Of a DNA stretch of 64,000 bases, positions 7,393 through 16,168 are shown in pieces. Under the pieces are notes generated by a model. It was not told where the DNA came from. It made no database searches and saw only the letters and a program-made list of their open reading frames with translations. This DNA comes from DATMER01 sp963741305. GTDB taxonomy: Bacteria; Acidobacteriota; Thermoanaerobaculia; Multivoradales; UBA5704. Location: positions 4,030,001 through 4,094,000 of the forward strand of contig CAVUHL010000003.1 in NCBI GenBank assembly GCA_963741305.1. The letters are read 5' to 3'. The translations under genes were made by a program, and so were the position numbers. Positions within the stretch are counted from its first letter, which is position 1. Each line of letters opens with the position of its first letter.

Positions 7393-8378
7393 CAGGCCCC
7401 CATCCCCACAGCGGCGAGCAGGGCCCTCTGGACCGCCACCCGCGCGAGCTGGACCTTGTACCGGTTCCGCGACAGCGGCTTCGCCCCCTGGACCGCCGCC
7501 TCGCCGGCCTTCTGCGCCAGCGCCCGATCGAGCACCTGGCCCTGGAGGACCGCTTCCGCCTCCTTGGAGGTCCAGGGGATCGGCGCCACCTGTCCAAGCA
7601 CCACCCGCGCTTTTGTCACCAGTCGACCGTCCATCTCCAGCGTCACGGCGGCGGTGGCCAGCGACCAGTCCAGGGCCTCACGCTGCCGCACCTCGTAGCT
7701 GGCCAGCTTCCGTCCCGCGACCGGCGCCACCGTGATCGAGGTCACGATCTCGCCGGGGCGGAGGTCGTGCTCGCGCTCCCCTGGGCTCTGGGGTACGTGG
7801 TAGAAGCTTTCCAGATCCACCTGCCGCTCCCCATTCAGGCCGGCGATCGTCACCTGGGTGCCGAGAGCCACCAGCAGCGGCGCGATCGTGGACGGTGAGA
7901 CAAAGGCCGCACCCTCGTTGCCGAAGATGGAATGGTAGCGGTTGTCGCCCTCGATCACCATGGACTTGCCGTTCAGCATGGGGAGAAGGCCGAAGCCATT
8001 GCGGAAATACCAGCAGCGCGGCCTCTGGCAGAGATTTCCCCCTATCGTGGCGACATTACGGATCTGGGGACCGGCCACGCGCCCGGCGGCATCGGCGAGC
8101 GCTCCGTAGTCGAATCGGAGCGTGGGGTCCGCGGCCAGCTCGTCGATCGTGACCAGTGCGCCGATCTTCAGGCCGGCCTTGGAATCGAACCGGATGCCAC
8201 GCAAGTCACGCGGCTCGAGGATATCCTTGAGGTTGACCAAGCGGCCGGGCGTCTCGACCGCGTCCTTCATGAGGGCCAGGAGATCGCTGCCGCCGGCCAG
8301 GGCCATGCTCCCTGGGGAGGCGAGGAGGCTCACGGCCTGCCCTAGCATCGTGGGGCTGGCGTACTCAAACGGGCGCAT
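7392..8378 (-). CDS. Xanthine dehydrogenase family FAD subunit (PaoB/YagS-like)
   Basis: This 328-residue FAD-binding subunit starts at MRPFEYASP, overlapping the Mo subunit stop by one base. FAD-domain motifs are LAGGSDLLALMKD, IGALVTIDEL and VAGPQIRNVATIGGN, followed by the CO-dehydrogenase flavoprotein C-terminal domain. The sequence NLCQRPRCWYFR matches the start of the extra [4Fe-4S] insertion of PaoB-type subunits. After it, however, the usual further cysteines are absent: the segment reads NGFGLLPMLNGKSMVIEGDN and then continues without Cys. The extra cluster is therefore probably lost or altered. It transfers electrons from the Mo/2Fe-2S subunits to FAD and then to an acceptor. Confidence 0.93.
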   Translation of the reverse strand: MRPFEYASPTMLGQAVSLLASPGSMALAGGSDLLALMKDAVETPGRLVNLKDILEPRDLRGIRFDSKAGLKIGALVTIDELAADPTLRFDYGALADAAGRVAGPQIRNVATIGGNLCQRPRCWYFRNGFGLLPMLNGKSMVIEGDNRYHSIFGNEGAAFVSPSTIAPLLVALGTQVTIAGLNGERQVDLESFYHVPQSPGEREHDLRPGEIVTSITVAPVAGRKLASYEVRQREALDWSLATAAVTLEMDGRLVTKARVVLGQVAPIPWTSKEAEAVLQGQVLDRALAQKAGEAAVQGAKPLSRNRYKVQLARVAVQRALLAAVGMGA

Positions 8379-10516
8379 CAGGCGGTCTTCCTTGCTTCCA
8401 AGGCGTCCAAGACCCGCTGAGGAGTCAATGGGAGAAAAGGGACGCGCACGCCGACGGCGTTGGCCACGGCATTGGCGATGGCCGCTCCGGGGGAGATCAC
8501 CGGCGGCTCGCCCAGGCCGATGACTCCGCGCTCGTCGTAGCCCGGCCCGGTCATCATGTGCACCACCAGCTCGCCGATATCGCCGATATCGCCGATGCCC
8601 GCCAGCCGGTAGGACTCGAAGTCCACGTTGAGCATCTGCCCGGTCAACGGGTCGATCACCTTTTCCTCGTACAGGGCGTAGGAGATGCCCATGATGAGCG
8701 CGCCGTAGACCTGGCTCTCCGCCGTCTTCAAGTCGATGATGAGGCCGCAGTCCTGGACCGCCACCATCTTCTCGATCTTGACGACTCCGGTCTCCACGTC
8801 CACTGTCACCGCGGCCATCTGGACGCCGCCGGCGCCGCTGTTGGTCAGCTCCGGCTCCCCCTGGGCTCCGGGATTGGCACCGGCCGCGGTCAGGGAGTTC
8901 GTGCCGAGCACCTGCCGCCAGGTCAGCGAGCGTTCCGGCTCGCCCTGGACGCGGATCTTGCCGTCCGCGGCTTCGAGCTTGTCGGGAGTAGTGCCCAGGG
9001 CAGACGCTGCCTTCGCGAAAGCCTGCCCAAGTACGTTCATGGCCGCCCGCCGGGTGGACGAGCTGATGCCGCCGACCGTGGAGCTCCCGCCCGATCCGCC
9101 GGAGGTGGGATAGCGGCTGTCGCCCAAACGGACCGTGATCGCCTCCAGGGGGAGACCGAGGCTTTCGGCCGCGACGATGGCAATCACGGTGCGGGTGCCG
9201 GTGCCGAGATCCTGGCTGGAGATCTTGGCCTCGGCCGTGCCGTCGGGGTGCATGGTGACCTCGCAATTGCTCCGGTGCCCACGCCCTCCCCAGGTATGGA
9301 GCGAGAGACCGAGACCGCGCTTGACCGGCCCCTTCCCGGTGTCCCCCGATGCTCCCCTCTGGTGCCAGCGTCCGCGCCAGCCCATGAGCCGCTCGGCAAT
9401 CTCCAATTCCTCGACGAAGACCTTGGAAAGATTGCCGAGAATCCCTTGATTCTTCAGGATCAGGTCGAGCGGGCTCATGCGCAGCTCGGCCGCCAGGTCT
9501 TCCAGGGCCGAGAGGGTCAGGAAGCAGGCCTGGGGATGGTTGGGCGCGCGCCAGGCGCGGGAGCTGGCCGTGTTCGTGGGCACCGAGATGTGCTGATGCC
9601 GCCGGTTGGGGATCTGGAAGACGTACGGGAGCGGCGGGTTGCCCGAGCCGCCGAGGCCACCCGAGCCCCAGGACTTGGAGCGCCAGGAGGTGAGCGTGCC
9701 ATCGGCCGTGGCGCCCACCTCGATCTCGGCGTAGGCCGAGGGGCGGTCGCCCGCGACCGTCAGCTCGGCATCGCGCTCCAGCATGAGCTTGACCGGCGCG
9801 CCGGTCTTGCGCGCCAGCTCGGCGCAAACGATCCCCCAGCGGTCGACGCTGAATTTGCTCCCGAAACCGCCGCCCATGTATTCGGTGATGACCCGCACGT
9901 TCGCAGGCGGGATCTTGAGCCCTTCAGCGAATTGGGCAGCCACGGCGGAGACCGCCTGGGTCGAGCACCAGGCCGTGAGCTGGCCGCCGTCCCACCGGCA
10001 GATCTGTCCGTGGGCCTCCAGGCAGTTGTGGGCGATCACCGGCATGCCGTAGGTGCCCTTTATCTTCTTTGGAGCCGAACTCATGGAGCCGTCGGGATCG
10101 CCTGCAAGCTCCTCTTCGCCGGGCTTGGCCTGGGGGGCACCAGCCAGGTTTGCCTCGGAGACGAAATGGGGCAGCACCTCGTACTCGACCCTGACCGCCC
10201 GCACGGCGTCCCCTGCGATCTCCTCGCTGATGGCGGCGATGGCCACGATCTCGTCGAGCGCCCATTGGACCTCAGCCCCCTCTCCCTGGACGAGGTGGAT
10301 GGCCTTGACGCCGGGCATGGCCTGGGCGGCCGAGGTGTCGAGGCGGGTGATGCGGGCATGGGCGTGCGGGCAGCGCACGAAGCGCGCGTAGAGCATGCCG
10401 GGAAAGCGCAGGTCGTGGGTGTACTTGGCAAAGCCAGTGGCCTTGGCCGGGCCATCCAGGCGCGAGATGCGCTGGCCGATCAGGCGGGGCTTCTTGGGCC
10501 AAGAGACGTCAACCAT
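8378..10516 (-). CDS. Xanthine dehydrogenase family molybdopterin-binding subunit (PaoC-like)
   Basis: The protein of about 712 residues starts at MVDVSWPKKPRLIG, overlapping the 2Fe-2S gene by eight bases. Motifs include SRLDGPAKATGFAKYTHD (aldehyde oxidase a/b hammerhead), TEYMGGGFGSKF, TASSRAWRAPNHPQACF, GTRTVIAIVAAESLG, and the catalytic glutamate in GLGEPPVISPGAA near the C-terminus. It binds molybdenum cytosine dinucleotide and should hydroxylate an aldehyde or heterocycle. With a Tat-exported small subunit, the complex is most like the periplasmic aldehyde oxidoreductase PaoABC. A 9-bp in-frame tandem repeat gives IGDIGDIGE at 8572-8597. The real substrate cannot be read from sequence. 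Confidence 0.93.
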   Translation of the reverse strand: MVDVSWPKKPRLIGQRISRLDGPAKATGFAKYTHDLRFPGMLYARFVRCPHAHARITRLDTSAAQAMPGVKAIHLVQGEGAEVQWALDEIVAIAAISEEIAGDAVRAVRVEYEVLPHFVSEANLAGAPQAKPGEEELAGDPDGSMSSAPKKIKGTYGMPVIAHNCLEAHGQICRWDGGQLTAWCSTQAVSAVAAQFAEGLKIPPANVRVITEYMGGGFGSKFSVDRWGIVCAELARKTGAPVKLMLERDAELTVAGDRPSAYAEIEVGATADGTLTSWRSKSWGSGGLGGSGNPPLPYVFQIPNRRHQHISVPTNTASSRAWRAPNHPQACFLTLSALEDLAAELRMSPLDLILKNQGILGNLSKVFVEELEIAERLMGWRGRWHQRGASGDTGKGPVKRGLGLSLHTWGGRGHRSNCEVTMHPDGTAEAKISSQDLGTGTRTVIAIVAAESLGLPLEAITVRLGDSRYPTSGGSGGSSTVGGISSSTRRAAMNVLGQAFAKAASALGTTPDKLEAADGKIRVQGEPERSLTWRQVLGTNSLTAAGANPGAQGEPELTNSGAGGVQMAAVTVDVETGVVKIEKMVAVQDCGLIIDLKTAESQVYGALIMGISYALYEEKVIDPLTGQMLNVDFESYRLAGIGDIGDIGELVVHMMTGPGYDERGVIGLGEPPVISPGAAIANAVANAVGVRVPFLPLTPQRVLDALEARKTA

Positions 10517-11180
10517 CCGCCGGCTCCTTCTTCCTTCTCCGCCGCGGCCCGGTTTCCTCGGCATCAGCGGTATCGGCGGCATGAAGCACCGCCTTGCGCA
10601 TGCCCGCGTAAGTGCCACAGCGGCAGAAGTTACCGGACAGACCCTGGTGGACCTCGTCGAGGTTCGGGTGAGGGTTCCGGTCGAGCAGGGCCTTGGCGGC
10701 CATGACAAAGCCGGGGGTGCAGAAGCCGCACTGCTGGGCGTCATGCTCGACAAAGGCGGCCTGAAGCGGATGGAGCTTGTCCGGCCGGCCGAGCGCCTCG
10801 ACGGTCTGAATGGGCCGGTTCTGAGCCTCGATGGCGAGCACGGAGCAGGCGTAGACAGCCTTGCCATCCAGGAGGACGGTGCAGGAGCCGCAGGTGCCGC
10901 GGTCGCAGACCTTCTTGGCGCCGGTGAGGTCGAAGTGGTCGCGAAGGGCGTCGAGCAGGGTGACACGGGGTTCGAGAGTGGCCTGGCGGGTGTCGCCGTT
11001 GACGCGGAAAGTCATCGGCAGCGCGCCGGGCCCGGCGATCCCGACGCCTGCCTGGCTCTTGGGAGCGGCTTCCAACTCCACGCTCCCGCCGAGAATGCCG
11101 GTGCCGAGGGCACCGGCTGCCGCGCTGCCACGCAGAAAGTCGCGCCGGGAAAGGCCGCCGGGCTTGCCGTTCTTGACCAA
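10509..11180 (-). CDS. Xanthine dehydrogenase family 2Fe-2S subunit, Tat-exported (PaoA-like)
   Basis: This 223-residue protein has a twin-arginine signal (GGLSRRDFLRGSAAAGALG). A plant-type ferredoxin fold follows, with CDRGTCGSCTV and a fourth Cys in AVYAC, then the four-helix domain with CGFCTPG and GNFCRCGTY binding the second [2Fe-2S] cluster. It is the first gene of a coupled operon followed by the Mo subunit, FAD subunit and a Cys-rich protein. The Tat signal implies that the folded complex is exported to the periplasm, as in PaoABC. The C-terminal tail is basic (RRRRKKE). Confidence 0.94.
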   Translation of the reverse strand: MVKNGKPGGLSRRDFLRGSAAAGALGTGILGGSVELEAAPKSQAGVGIAGPGALPMTFRVNGDTRQATLEPRVTLLDALRDHFDLTGAKKVCDRGTCGSCTVLLDGKAVYACSVLAIEAQNRPIQTVEALGRPDKLHPLQAAFVEHDAQQCGFCTPGFVMAAKALLDRNPHPNLDEVHQGLSGNFCRCGTYAGMRKAVLHAADTADAEETGPRRRRKKEPADG

Positions 11181-11259
11181 TCGCCCCCTCCTATAGATAC
11201 CGGCCCATAAAGTACCACCGGAGAGGAGCGGACGGCGTTACGCAGATGGGGAAGGGAGA

Positions 11260-11643
11260 TCAGGCGAGCGGGATGTCCGTGCGAGGGAAGTCATTGCCGG
11301 TGCAGAGCAGCGGCTCTCCGGCGATCTTGGCGACGGCGTAGGCCAGACAATCGCCAAAGTTGAGAGCCGCCGGATGACGGCCTTTGCCGAACTTCCTGTG
11401 GGCTTCGCGCGCCTCCATCCAGTGCGCTTCTTCGAAAGGCATCACTGAAACGGAGAGATCGCGGAGGAATGCCCCGAGATCCTGCAGTGCCTCCAAGCCA
11501 TGGCGTCCCGCCAGCACAATGGCCGTTTCGACGAGAGTCGGAGCCCCGACTCCCGCGGGAGATGACTTGAGCTTGACCTTCAGGGATTCAGCGTGGGGCT
11601 CGGCCAGGAGAATGGCCAGAATGGCGGAGGAATCGAGGATCAC
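11260..11643 (-). CDS. vapC: Type II toxin, VapC-family PIN ribonuclease
   Basis: This 127-residue PIN domain protein has the acidic residues of the fold: Asp4 in MILDSSAILAIL, Glu in TLVETAIVL, and the Asp of NFGDCLAYAVAK, followed by the GEPLLCTGNDFPRTDI motif. It belongs to the VapC subgroup with an ALNFGDC signature and should cleave RNA. It overlaps the antitoxin gene upstream by four bases, the usual arrangement for VapBC pairs. Confidence 0.92.
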   Translation of the reverse strand: MILDSSAILAILLAEPHAESLKVKLKSSPAGVGAPTLVETAIVLAGRHGLEALQDLGAFLRDLSVSVMPFEEAHWMEAREAHRKFGKGRHPAALNFGDCLAYAVAKIAGEPLLCTGNDFPRTDIPLA

Positions 11644-11927
11644 ACACCCTCCGGCCCGTAACCAAGGATCTCTTCCCTCTCCTCCTTGGAGATCCCCTTG
11701 CCCCTCAGCTCAGCCGGAATCCTGGGCCAGACCTCCGCCTCAAGGTACTTCCAGAAGCGGTCCACTCGTTCCGCCCTTTCGGAGGGTGACGGCTCGAGAC
11801 GTGGCGCCAGCCGCAGCTTCCTCTCCTTCAGAGCATTGCGAACGGCTTCGGCTTCCGTCTCCCCGGTCAGCTCCGCAACTTCCGCTGCAAGCCGTTCCGT
11901 CTCCGGGTTCTTGATCGTCATGGCCAT
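11640..11927 (-). CDS. vapB: Type II antitoxin, VapB-like transcription factor
   Basis: This 95-residue protein begins MAMTIKNPETERLAAEVAEL, typical of the PSK-type VapB antitoxins (Rv0623-like): an N-terminal ribbon-helix-helix-like DNA-binding part (ETEAEAVRNALKERK) and a C-terminal toxin-binding tail (RVDRFWKYLEAEVWPRI). A second ATG two codons later could be the start. It precedes and overlaps the PIN toxin, and presumably represses the operon and neutralises the toxin. Confidence 0.88.
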   Translation of the reverse strand: MAMTIKNPETERLAAEVAELTGETEAEAVRNALKERKLRLAPRLEPSPSERAERVDRFWKYLEAEVWPRIPAELRGKGISKEEREEILGYGPEGV

Positions 11928-12050
11928 GAGGAGATTCTGGTTGCCTCCCGAGACAAAGTCAACCTCGGAACTGGCGACGAAGAAGCCGCCGCCCGTCTCC
12001 GGCCTCGCACAGGCGGGGGAGACGGGCGGGGCGAGGGGGGAGGGCCTACC

Positions 12051-13880
12051 TCACCAGCCGCACTTCTGGCCCTTGTTCTGCTGGTCGAGCCAGGTCTTCA
12101 AGGGGGCAAAGTAGTCGATGATCGCCGTGGCGTCCATGCGGTCCTGGCCGGTGACGACCTTGAGGGCCTCGGGCCAGGGACGGCTCTGCCCCATGGCGAG
12201 CATGGTGCGCAGGCGCTTGCCGGCCTCGGCGTTGCCGTAGATCGAGCAGCGGTGCAGCGGACCCTTGTTCCCCGCCGCCTGGCAGAGGCCGCGGTGAAGC
12301 TGGTACTGCAGGATGTGCGCGAGGAAGTAGCGCGTGTATGGGGTGTTGCCCGGCACGTGGTACTTGGCACCCGCGTCGAAATCCTTCTCGCTGCGCGCCA
12401 CCGGCGCCATCACGCCCTGGTACTTCTCGCGCAGCTCCCACCAGCCCTTGTTGTACTCGTCCGGGCCATACTCGCCCGAGAACACCTTCCAGCGCCACTG
12501 ATCGACCAGCAGGCCGAACGGGAGGAAGGACACCTTCTCCAGAGCCGACTTCATCAGCAGCCCCATGTCCTTGGAGGTGTCGGGCACCTGCTCGATCATC
12601 CCGATCTCCTTCAGGTACTCGGGCGTGATCGACAGCGCGATGGTGTCGCCCACGGCCTCGTGGAAGCCGTCGTTGGCGCTGTCCTGGTAGAGGAACGGCT
12701 GCTGGTTGTAGGCGCGCTGGTAGAAGTTGTGGCCAAGCTCGTGGTGGATGGTCGTGAAGTCCTCGGACTCGGGCTCGATGCACATCTTGATGCGCAGGTC
12801 GTCCTTGTAGTCGACGCTCCAGGCGCTGGCATGGCAGACCACGTCGCGGTCGGCAGGCTTGGTGAACAGCGAGCGCTCCCAGAAGGTCGCGGGCAGCGCC
12901 TCGAAGCCGAGCGAGGTGAAGAAGCGCTCGCCGAAGCGGACCATCTCCTGCGCGTCGGGCTTGCGCTCCTTGAGGATCTTGTTCAGGTCATAGCCCGGAT
13001 CGGCCTGTGGCGGAGCCACCAGCGAGTAGATGTTGGACCAGTCCTGCGCCCACATGTTGCCCAGGAGGTGGGCCGGGATCGGCTTGCCGGGCGGCACGAC
13101 CTGGTCGCCGTACTCCTTGTTCAGGCGCGCCCGCACGTAGCAGTGCAGCGAGTCATAGAGCGGCTTGACCTGCCCCCAGAGGCGGTCGAGCTCGGCCGCG
13201 AACGCGTCCGGGTCCATGTCGTACTTGGAGCGCCAGAGCGCGCCGGTATCCTTGTAGCCAAGCTCCTTGGCGCCCTCGTTGGCGATCTCGACCAGGCGCT
13301 GGTACTCGTCGCGCATCGGCGGCGAGATGCTGTGCCAGCCGGCCCAGGCGTCGAGCTGCACCTTGGGGTCGCGGTTCTCGGCCAGGGTGTTCTCCAGCTC
13401 CGTGAGGTCCTTGCAGTCATCCCCCTTGGCGCCCTGCGGACAATATTTGCCGGAGCCGTACTGGCTCTCCAGGGAGGCGGCCAGGCGGGTCAGCTCGCCC
13501 GTCTTCTTGGGATCGGACGGCGCCGGCAGGGTCAGGCCCCGCTTGAGCAGGTCGATCTGCCGCCGCAGATCCTCGGGCAGCTTCACCTTGTCAAACCGCG
13601 TGGCCCGCTGGGCGTAGTCCACGGCCGCGGTGAGCAGCACCTCATTGCGCTGGGCGGAGAGCATCTCGGTGTCGAAGGTGATGTAGGTGGACTGCACCCA
13701 CTGGGCTCTCTGGGCCTCGATGCCGAGGTCGAGGAGGCGGGCACTGGCCTCTTCGACGAGCTTGCGCGCGTCGGCCTCAGTGACTCCCTGGGTCCCCTGA
13801 GCGGACGAGGGAGTACCGGTCAGGATCAGAAAGGCGCTCGCCGCAAGAATGGGCAGGCGGCGTAAAAACCAGGATTTCAT
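12051..13880 (-). CDS. M2 family metallopeptidase (ACE-like peptidyl-dipeptidase), secreted
   Basis: This 609-residue protein has a signal peptide (MKSWFLRRLPILAASAFLIL, cut near SSAQ). The gluzincin site is IHHELGHNFY (HEXXH, His380, Glu381, His384) with the third zinc ligand Glu near 408 in GFHEAVGD. Family features such as MWAQDW, YNQQPFLY and the C-terminal Arg-rich region match peptidase family M2. It removes C-terminal dipeptides from peptides outside the cytoplasm. It follows the aminotransferase and matrixin-like protease genes on the same strand, consistent with a peptide/amino-acid utilisation theme. Confidence 0.95.
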   Translation of the reverse strand: MKSWFLRRLPILAASAFLILTGTPSSAQGTQGVTEADARKLVEEASARLLDLGIEAQRAQWVQSTYITFDTEMLSAQRNEVLLTAAVDYAQRATRFDKVKLPEDLRRQIDLLKRGLTLPAPSDPKKTGELTRLAASLESQYGSGKYCPQGAKGDDCKDLTELENTLAENRDPKVQLDAWAGWHSISPPMRDEYQRLVEIANEGAKELGYKDTGALWRSKYDMDPDAFAAELDRLWGQVKPLYDSLHCYVRARLNKEYGDQVVPPGKPIPAHLLGNMWAQDWSNIYSLVAPPQADPGYDLNKILKERKPDAQEMVRFGERFFTSLGFEALPATFWERSLFTKPADRDVVCHASAWSVDYKDDLRIKMCIEPESEDFTTIHHELGHNFYQRAYNQQPFLYQDSANDGFHEAVGDTIALSITPEYLKEIGMIEQVPDTSKDMGLLMKSALEKVSFLPFGLLVDQWRWKVFSGEYGPDEYNKGWWELREKYQGVMAPVARSEKDFDAGAKYHVPGNTPYTRYFLAHILQYQLHRGLCQAAGNKGPLHRCSIYGNAEAGKRLRTMLAMGQSRPWPEALKVVTGQDRMDATAIIDYFAPLKTWLDQQNKGQKCGW

Positions 13881-13904
13881 AGGATTCCTCCAAAGTTTCT
13901 AGCG

Positions 13905-15077
<1,173 letters not shown>

Positions 15078-15091
15078 GGGCCGGGATGGTA

Positions 15092-15976
15092 TCAATTATT
15101 CGGCCAGCGGGCCCAGATGGAGCAGAGCGCCGAGACGTCCGCGGACTCCAGGGACCGGTTCGCGCCGGCGTAGACCGGACCCATCACCGCGCCCGCCTGC
15201 GGATCGGCCTCCGGATCGACATGCCCGAGGCCGAGCGAATGGCCGATCTCGTGCAGAGCGACTGATTCGACGTCGAAGCCGCCTGTTGTGCCATCCTCCC
15301 AGGTGAAGGCATCGTTGTAGTAGATCTCGCTGGTCGCGACGTCGAGGTAGCCGTTGCCGTCGACATCGGTGGGCACGCCGTCCGCGCCGACGTAGATGAA
15401 GGTCACGGAGATGGCCAGCGCCGTCTCGCCGCTGCCCGGTCCGCCGACGACGTCGAAGAAGTCCGGCGGCATCCACCCGGCGTGCACGATGCCGCCGAGG
15501 CGGTGGTCGCCGAGCCCGCCATAGCCGAGGAGGCCGTCGAACAGGTCGGCGTCCGCCCCGCTGTCGGTCCGCTTGAGCACGGGCGTCTTCCTCATGCACT
15601 TCCTGGAGGCCCAGGTCGCCGTGGCACGGTCGATGGCCTGCTCCCAATCGAGGCTGGCGAGGCCGGTCCGGTCCACCAGATACGACAGCTTCCTGCCGTC
15701 CGCGTTCCGGCGGGAATCGTTGGCCACCCAGCGGAACGGCTGGCCGTGGATCCGGCCGCCGGAGGCCCCCATGTCCTTATCCTCCTTATCCTCCTTCTTC
15801 AGGAACTCGACCTGCTCGATCCGGATGTCCATCCAAAGAGCCTTGAGCTCCTTGTTGAGGTCTTGCATCGTCTCGATGGTGTACGGGTCGCCGTCTTGGG
15901 CGAGGAGCGCGGAGGGTGCAAGGACCATGGCGGCGACAGCCACGGCGCCAAGGCTGAGCACTGCTTTCATGTCCAT
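15092..15976 (-). CDS. Secreted matrixin-like zinc metalloprotease
   Basis: This 294-residue protein starts at MDMKAVLSLG, preceded by AGGAGA at proper spacing. It has a signal peptide up to about LLAQ. The metzincin signature is HEIGHSLGLGHVD (from residue 242), with the Met-turn in AVMGPVY. The mid region (DGNGYLDVATSEIYYNDAF) resembles calcium-binding loops of M10 proteases. A 9-bp tandem repeat gives KEDKEDKD at 15775-15792. Residues 90-130 contain DRTGLASLDWEQAIDRATATW, the alpha-helical start of the catalytic domain. No propeptide cysteine switch is obvious. Confidence 0.9.
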   Translation of the reverse strand: MDMKAVLSLGAVAVAAMVLAPSALLAQDGDPYTIETMQDLNKELKALWMDIRIEQVEFLKKEDKEDKDMGASGGRIHGQPFRWVANDSRRNADGRKLSYLVDRTGLASLDWEQAIDRATATWASRKCMRKTPVLKRTDSGADADLFDGLLGYGGLGDHRLGGIVHAGWMPPDFFDVVGGPGSGETALAISVTFIYVGADGVPTDVDGNGYLDVATSEIYYNDAFTWEDGTTGGFDVESVALHEIGHSLGLGHVDPEADPQAGAVMGPVYAGANRSLESADVSALCSIWARWPNN

Positions 15977-16100
15977 CCCATCTCTCCTTTCAAGTTCCCG
16001 ATATCCATCAGATCACACGGTCTACAAGGCCCAACCGTATAAGAGTGCAGCGAGAACGGGAAAACAAGACTTCGCGTTCCCCGGTTGCTCTAAACCAGCA

Positions 16101-16109
16101 TGCTATCCT
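16101..16109 (+). promoter_or_regulatory. Possible extended -10 promoter element for dsbD
   Basis: TGCTATCCT, an extended -10 (TGn plus TATCCT), lies 60 bases before dsbD. The same nonamer stands 35 bases before the VWA gene at 38660, with no clear -35 at either place. Recognition is by pattern only. Confidence 0.4.
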
Positions 16110-16168
16110 GACACCGTGGCCAGCTCCCCACTGTTTTCGACAGCAGGAGCCCCGCACGAGGAACAGAG

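Noticed and set aside
12252..13865. Plus-strand frame over the M2 peptidase
   Set aside because: Antisense shadow; the minus strand encodes an intact HEXXH peptidase.
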